Shown here piece by piece: positions 5,410-8,376 of a DNA stretch of 8,376 nucleotides. Numbering within the stretch: the first letter of the stretch is position 1; every line of letters begins with the position of its first letter. The DNA is taken from positions 1 through 8,376 of the forward strand of contig CAYMBZ010000060.1 in the NCBI GenBank assembly GCA_964388835.1. The letters are read 5' to 3'. The stretch comes from UBA1738 sp964388835. Its GTDB lineage: Bacteria > Bacillota > Clostridia > UBA1381. The position numbers were made by a program, and so were the translations under genes. The notes below the pieces were generated by a model that did not search any database, was not told the DNA's origin, and saw only the letters and a program-made list of their open reading frames with translations.

Positions 5410-6290
5410 TATCTTGCTTTTTTATACATTTCCTCAAGCTCCGCTTTCCCGAAAACGTACTTGTTATTGCAGAATTGACATTCCACCTCGCACTTTCCGT
5501 CCTCTTCAATAATTTTCTTAATTTCCTGTTTTCCTATCGAAATCACAGCGTTTCTCATTCTCTTTTGCGAGCATTTGCATTTGTACATAGGAATAACCGT
5601 TTCATTTTGCATTATCATGCTGAAGCCTTCTGTAAGGTAAAAAAGTATATTCTCCGCCGTCATTCCGTCGGAGAGCATTTTGGTTATGGACGGAATTTCC
5701 GCCATTCTGTCCTCAATAATGCCGGCAACCTCCTCGGTCGCCTCCGGCATAAGCTGTATCATGAAACCTCCCGCGGTAACCGCCTTGTTATCCTGTCCCA
5801 CCAGCACGCCGAGACCTATCGCCGTCGGAATTTGGTCGCTTTTCGCAAAATAATAAGTCATATCCTCGGCAATTTCTCCCGAGATAATCGGCACCTGCCC
5901 GGAATAAGGTTCTTTCATGCTTAAATCGTAGATAACATTCAGCTGACCCTTGCCCACAGCGCCGCCCACATCAAGCTTACCCGCGCTGTTAAGCGGCAAA
6001 TCCACAAAGGGATTTACCACATATCCGCGAACTCTTGATTTATAATCGGTAACCGCAACCATATTCCCCAGCGGGCCGTCCCCGCGGAACTGTATAGTTA
6101 TGGAATCCGTTTCGTTTTTAAGCCCTTGCCCCATAAGCGCCGCTACCGTCAGCGTTCTGCCCAGTGCCGCCGTTGCAACCGGAAAAGTGTTGTGAATTTT
6201 TTGTGCATCATTCACCATATCCGTTGTAACCGCAACAAATATTCTTATTGCTCCGTCCGTACTCTGTCCTCTTACCAATATATCTGCCAT
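5409..6290 (-). CDS. hslO: Redox-regulated chaperone Hsp33
   Basis: Hsp33 is a cytosolic holdase chaperone activated by oxidation and unfolding, which release its zinc and form disulfides. This 293-residue protein has the family length. The N-terminal domain is recognisable from 'ATAALGRTLTVAALMG', 'ITIQFRGDGPLGNMVAVTDY', 'RGYVVNP' and 'LGVLVGQDN'. The C-terminal zinc switch has the four expected cysteines as CxC (238, 240) and CxxC (271, 274); an additional Cys sits at 267. All numbers refer to the start at 6290. An ATG at 6311 is also in frame, but AGGAGAG at 6302-6296 with 5 bases of spacing points to 6290, giving the typical 'MADILVRG' N-terminus. The gene starts 13 bases after the cdaR stop codon, so it is the third gene of that operon. 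Confidence 0.95.
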   Translation of the reverse strand: MADILVRGQSTDGAIRIFVAVTTDMVNDAQKIHNTFPVATAALGRTLTVAALMGQGLKNETDSITIQFRGDGPLGNMVAVTDYKSRVRGYVVNPFVDLPLNSAGKLDVGGAVGKGQLNVIYDLSMKEPYSGQVPIISGEIAEDMTYYFAKSDQIPTAIGLGVLVGQDNKAVTAGGFMIQLMPEATEEVAGIIEDRMAEIPSITKMLSDGMTAENILFYLTEGFSMIMQNETVIPMYKCKCSQKRMRNAVISIGKQEIKKIIEEDGKCEVECQFCNNKYVFGKAELEEMYKKAR

Positions 6291-6303
6291 TTTTTCTCTC
6301 CTG

Positions 6304-7491
6304 TTATTCAAGTATTGCGGTTACGCTATATGAGCCAACCGTTTGTATATTTTCTTGTGTTTCAAACTCAACTTCAACATCGGTTTCGGTATATTCGGTT
6401 AAATTCTCCGCATTTATCCTTGCCTTAAGCTTGTCAGACGTAATCGCTTCCTCTGCACCCTTTGCCGTTACCTTTATTTTTTCCGGAACGATTTTTACCG
6501 TTTTACCCTCCGGAACGTTTTCAGCCTCAACAGCTATTTCAATTTCCTTTAAAACCTTGGGCACAAGGCTACATTCCGCCGTCACCTCGGATGATTTTTT
6601 CGGAAGATACACTCCCTCCGGCACCTCTATGCTGAGCTTGCAAAGGTTCTTTTCATCCGGCTTTTCATTATTGTATACCGCGGTAAGACCTGTTATTTCT
6701 ACACCATCATCAACGCCCGCGCTTACAGATGTAACGTTTTGATTTTTTACATTCAGCACATAATCCGCTGCAAGACTTTCATTCAGTACAAGCTTAACCG
6801 GAAGCGCAACTTTTTTGTAAACCTTGTTTTCAACCAATACCGCCGCCAAACTCTTGTTGGTAATATTTTCCTCCGAAACTTCATCTCCGTCATCATCGTA
6901 GAATTTGTACAAATACGATTGCCGATGCGTTTTACTTATGCTTGCCGTATCCACGGTCACTTTCGCCTCTGATATGCCGGAAACATCGCTTTCCGCGCCC
7001 TTAACCGTAACGATTTTTTCTCCGCTCTCCGCGCAGACAATATATTCGGTATTTTTATCATCATTTACCGTCTCTATTCGGATAGGAATTTTCCGCGATA
7101 TAATTTTTTCGGTTTTAACGGTAATTTTTTTCGTTTTCCCCGATGCAAGCGTCACGGAAGATGTGGGATACAAATATTCCAGCTCTATTTCTGTCTCTCC
7201 CGCCTCGGTTATCCCGGAAACTTTTGCAGAAGCGGAAACCGAGCCTATAGACGATATGACACTGCTTCTCTTTCCGCGGATAACTGCCGATATCGGCGGC
7301 ATGCTGTCCTTATTGGTGACGACTATTCCCCTTTCGTTTAAAACATCCTCACCCTCAAAAACTATATCTATATCGCCCAAATAATGGCTTATAACCGGGT
7401 CCTCGGTGTAGGTAATCGCAAACCAAAGTATAACGGCGGCAACTGCCGATAAAATTTTCAGGAGTAACTTACTGTCTCTGTTTATCTTCAT
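6304..7491 (-). CDS. cdaR: YbbR-domain protein, regulator of diadenylate cyclase (CdaR)
   Basis: CdaR is anchored in the membrane and modulates the c-di-AMP synthase CdaA. From the start at 7491 the protein has 395 residues: one N-terminal membrane helix (about 9-28, 'LLLKILSAVAAVILWFAITY', followed by the family-typical 'TEDP'), then an extracellular region of about four YbbR-like beta repeats (roughly 38-121, 127-215, 220-310 and 313-393). Repeat boundaries are approximate. An in-frame TTG lies at 7506, but GGAGGAG at 7504-7498 with 6 bases of spacing selects the ATG at 7491. This ATG overlaps the cdaA stop by 4 bases (ATGA), implying translational coupling. Sequence conservation in YbbR repeats is low, so identification rests on the helix, the repeat pattern and the position after cdaA. 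Confidence 0.9.
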   Translation of the reverse strand: MKINRDSKLLLKILSAVAAVILWFAITYTEDPVISHYLGDIDIVFEGEDVLNERGIVVTNKDSMPPISAVIRGKRSSVISSIGSVSASAKVSGITEAGETEIELEYLYPTSSVTLASGKTKKITVKTEKIISRKIPIRIETVNDDKNTEYIVCAESGEKIVTVKGAESDVSGISEAKVTVDTASISKTHRQSYLYKFYDDDGDEVSEENITNKSLAAVLVENKVYKKVALPVKLVLNESLAADYVLNVKNQNVTSVSAGVDDGVEITGLTAVYNNEKPDEKNLCKLSIEVPEGVYLPKKSSEVTAECSLVPKVLKEIEIAVEAENVPEGKTVKIVPEKIKVTAKGAEEAITSDKLKARINAENLTEYTETDVEVEFETQENIQTVGSYSVTAILE

Positions 7492-8318
7492 TTTCCGCTC
7501 CTCCAAAATCTTACTTTTTCTTTCTCCTTATCCTTTGCTATTGCTTTTCCCAGGGCGGTTTTCAGTGTCGCCTCGGTCAAATTCCGCGTGAGCGTTCCGT
7601 TAATCGCAATTGAAATTTTTCCCGTTTCTTCACTGACCACAATAACCAGCGCATCTGACGCCTCCGAAATCCCGAGAGCCGCGCGGTGTCTTGTTCCCAG
7701 CTCCAACGACAAATTTGCGTTTGATGTAAGTGGCAGGAAACAGCCGGCGGTGTGAACCCTCTCCCCTCGAATTATAACGGCTCCGTCATGCAGAGGAGTG
7801 TTTGGAACAAATATATTTTCCAAAAGCGCCGTGCTGACTTCGGCATCTATCAGTGTTCCGGTCCTTATTACATCGCCCAGCTTTGTTTCGCGTTCAATTA
7901 CGATTAATGCGCCGGTCTTTGTCTTTGCCATATTCGCCGCCGCGCGGGCAATTGCCGAAACGGTGTAATCCCGCCTGTCCGCACTTCCCGAAGTTATGTC
8001 AATAAGCTTTCCCACCTTGGAGCGCCCCATTTTTTCAAGAAGACTTCTAAGCTCCGGCTGAAAAATTACCACAACCGCAAATGTTCCAACCTGCATTGCG
8101 TTCCTAAGCAAATAGTTCAGAGTGTTAAGGTGTGCCCAACTGCTTATTTGCAGTGCAAAAAACAGCAGTGCTATTCCTTTAACCAGCTGTACCGCACGCG
8201 TCTCCTTTATTACCTTTAAAAGCTGATAAACAATAACCGCTATCAAAAATATATCTATAAGATCCGTCAGCTTAAGCACCTGAAAAAAACTTCTCAAATA
8301 TATCATCGCCGAACTCAT
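7488..8318 (-). CDS. cdaA: Membrane diadenylate cyclase CdaA (c-di-AMP synthase)
   Basis: CdaA condenses two ATP into cyclic di-AMP, a second messenger that governs potassium and osmolyte balance and cell-wall homeostasis in Firmicutes. Three N-terminal membrane helices lie at about 20-37, 44-62 and 74-88. They are followed by a DisA_N catalytic domain (about 100-260). Numbering here is from the ATG at 8321. The two hallmark motifs are intact: DGA at 179-181 within 'PLHDGAVIIRG' and RHR at 211-213 within 'LGTRHRAALGISE'. At about 276 residues the length matches characterised CdaA proteins. Two adjacent ATGs occur (8321, 8318). GGAGGT at 8330-8325 has 6 bases of spacing to 8318, which I prefer. 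It is the first gene of the operon with cdaR and hslO. No glmM follows in this window. Confidence 0.96.
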   Translation of the reverse strand: MSSAMIYLRSFFQVLKLTDLIDIFLIAVIVYQLLKVIKETRAVQLVKGIALLFFALQISSWAHLNTLNYLLRNAMQVGTFAVVVIFQPELRSLLEKMGRSKVGKLIDITSGSADRRDYTVSAIARAAANMAKTKTGALIVIERETKLGDVIRTGTLIDAEVSTALLENIFVPNTPLHDGAVIIRGERVHTAGCFLPLTSNANLSLELGTRHRAALGISEASDALVIVVSEETGKISIAINGTLTRNLTEATLKTALGKAIAKDKEKEKVRFWRSGK

Positions 8319-8348
8319 CATTTTACCTCCCTATACAGACTATATCTA

Positions 8349-8354
8349 ATTATA
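8349..8354 (-). promoter_or_regulatory. Candidate -10 of the cdaA operon promoter
   Basis: TATAAT lies on the minus strand at 8354-8349, giving a predicted start near 8342 and a leader of about 25 bases before cdaA. The matching -35 would lie at the very end of the window; the visible bases there (GGTAAT at 16-base spacing) are a poor match. The assignment is therefore tentative. Confidence 0.45.
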
Positions 8355-8376
8355 CAATAAAATCTTGAATATTACC

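Noticed and set aside
5403..5924. Plus-strand frame of 173 codons opposite hslO
   Set aside because: It lies antisense to a clearly identified Hsp33 gene, starts without a ribosome site, and gives a histidine/arginine-rich, featureless product.
6248..6742. Plus-strand frames opposite cdaR
   Set aside because: They are serine/phenylalanine-rich antisense shadows of the YbbR protein with no start signals.

Overview
The window reads as chromosomal DNA from an AT-leaning Gram-positive anaerobe of the Clostridia, possibly an uncultured gut lineage. The reasons are strong AGGAGG-type Shine-Dalgarno sites, TTG starts, a Firmicutes-type c-di-AMP synthase gene pair (cdaA-cdaR), an ECF-type vitamin transporter subunit with a MocR-type regulator, an ECF sigma factor with a membrane partner, and a secreted protein with a copper-amine-oxidase N-terminal-like domain. 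The species cannot be named from this sequence.

Left third (1-2800, plus strand): a secreted cell-envelope protein (139-1161), then an ECF sigma factor (1337-1831) overlapping a single-pass membrane protein (1818-2756) that is probably its anti-sigma factor or sensor. The sigma gene has a near-perfect housekeeping promoter (TTGAAA-N17-TATAAT). That promoter overlaps the longer start codons, so translation probably begins at a TTG with a good Shine-Dalgarno site. A hairpin with a U-run ends the pair.

Middle (2800-5400): a non-coding stretch with two diverged copies of a roughly 150-bp module. It is followed by a minus-strand ECF transporter S component (3213-3728) and a divergent MocR/GntR-aminotransferase-like regulator (3822-4892). 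The intergenic spacer has a consensus promoter and a direct-repeat candidate operator. The regulator stops about 100 residues short of its family's usual length. The stop lies at the edge of a 500-bp non-coding block crowded with inverted repeats, including a perfect 16-bp one, which looks like a dispersed repeat element.

Right third (5400-8376, minus strand): an operon cdaA-cdaR-hslO. CdaA makes c-di-AMP at the membrane, CdaR (YbbR) is its extracellular regulator, and the third gene encodes the redox chaperone Hsp33. In many Firmicutes glmM follows cdaR; here hslO takes that place. A hairpin with a T-run follows hslO.

No clear new defence, CRISPR or mobile-gene system is visible. The most unusual material is non-coding: the tandem modules, the palindrome-rich block, and the regulator-transporter control region.
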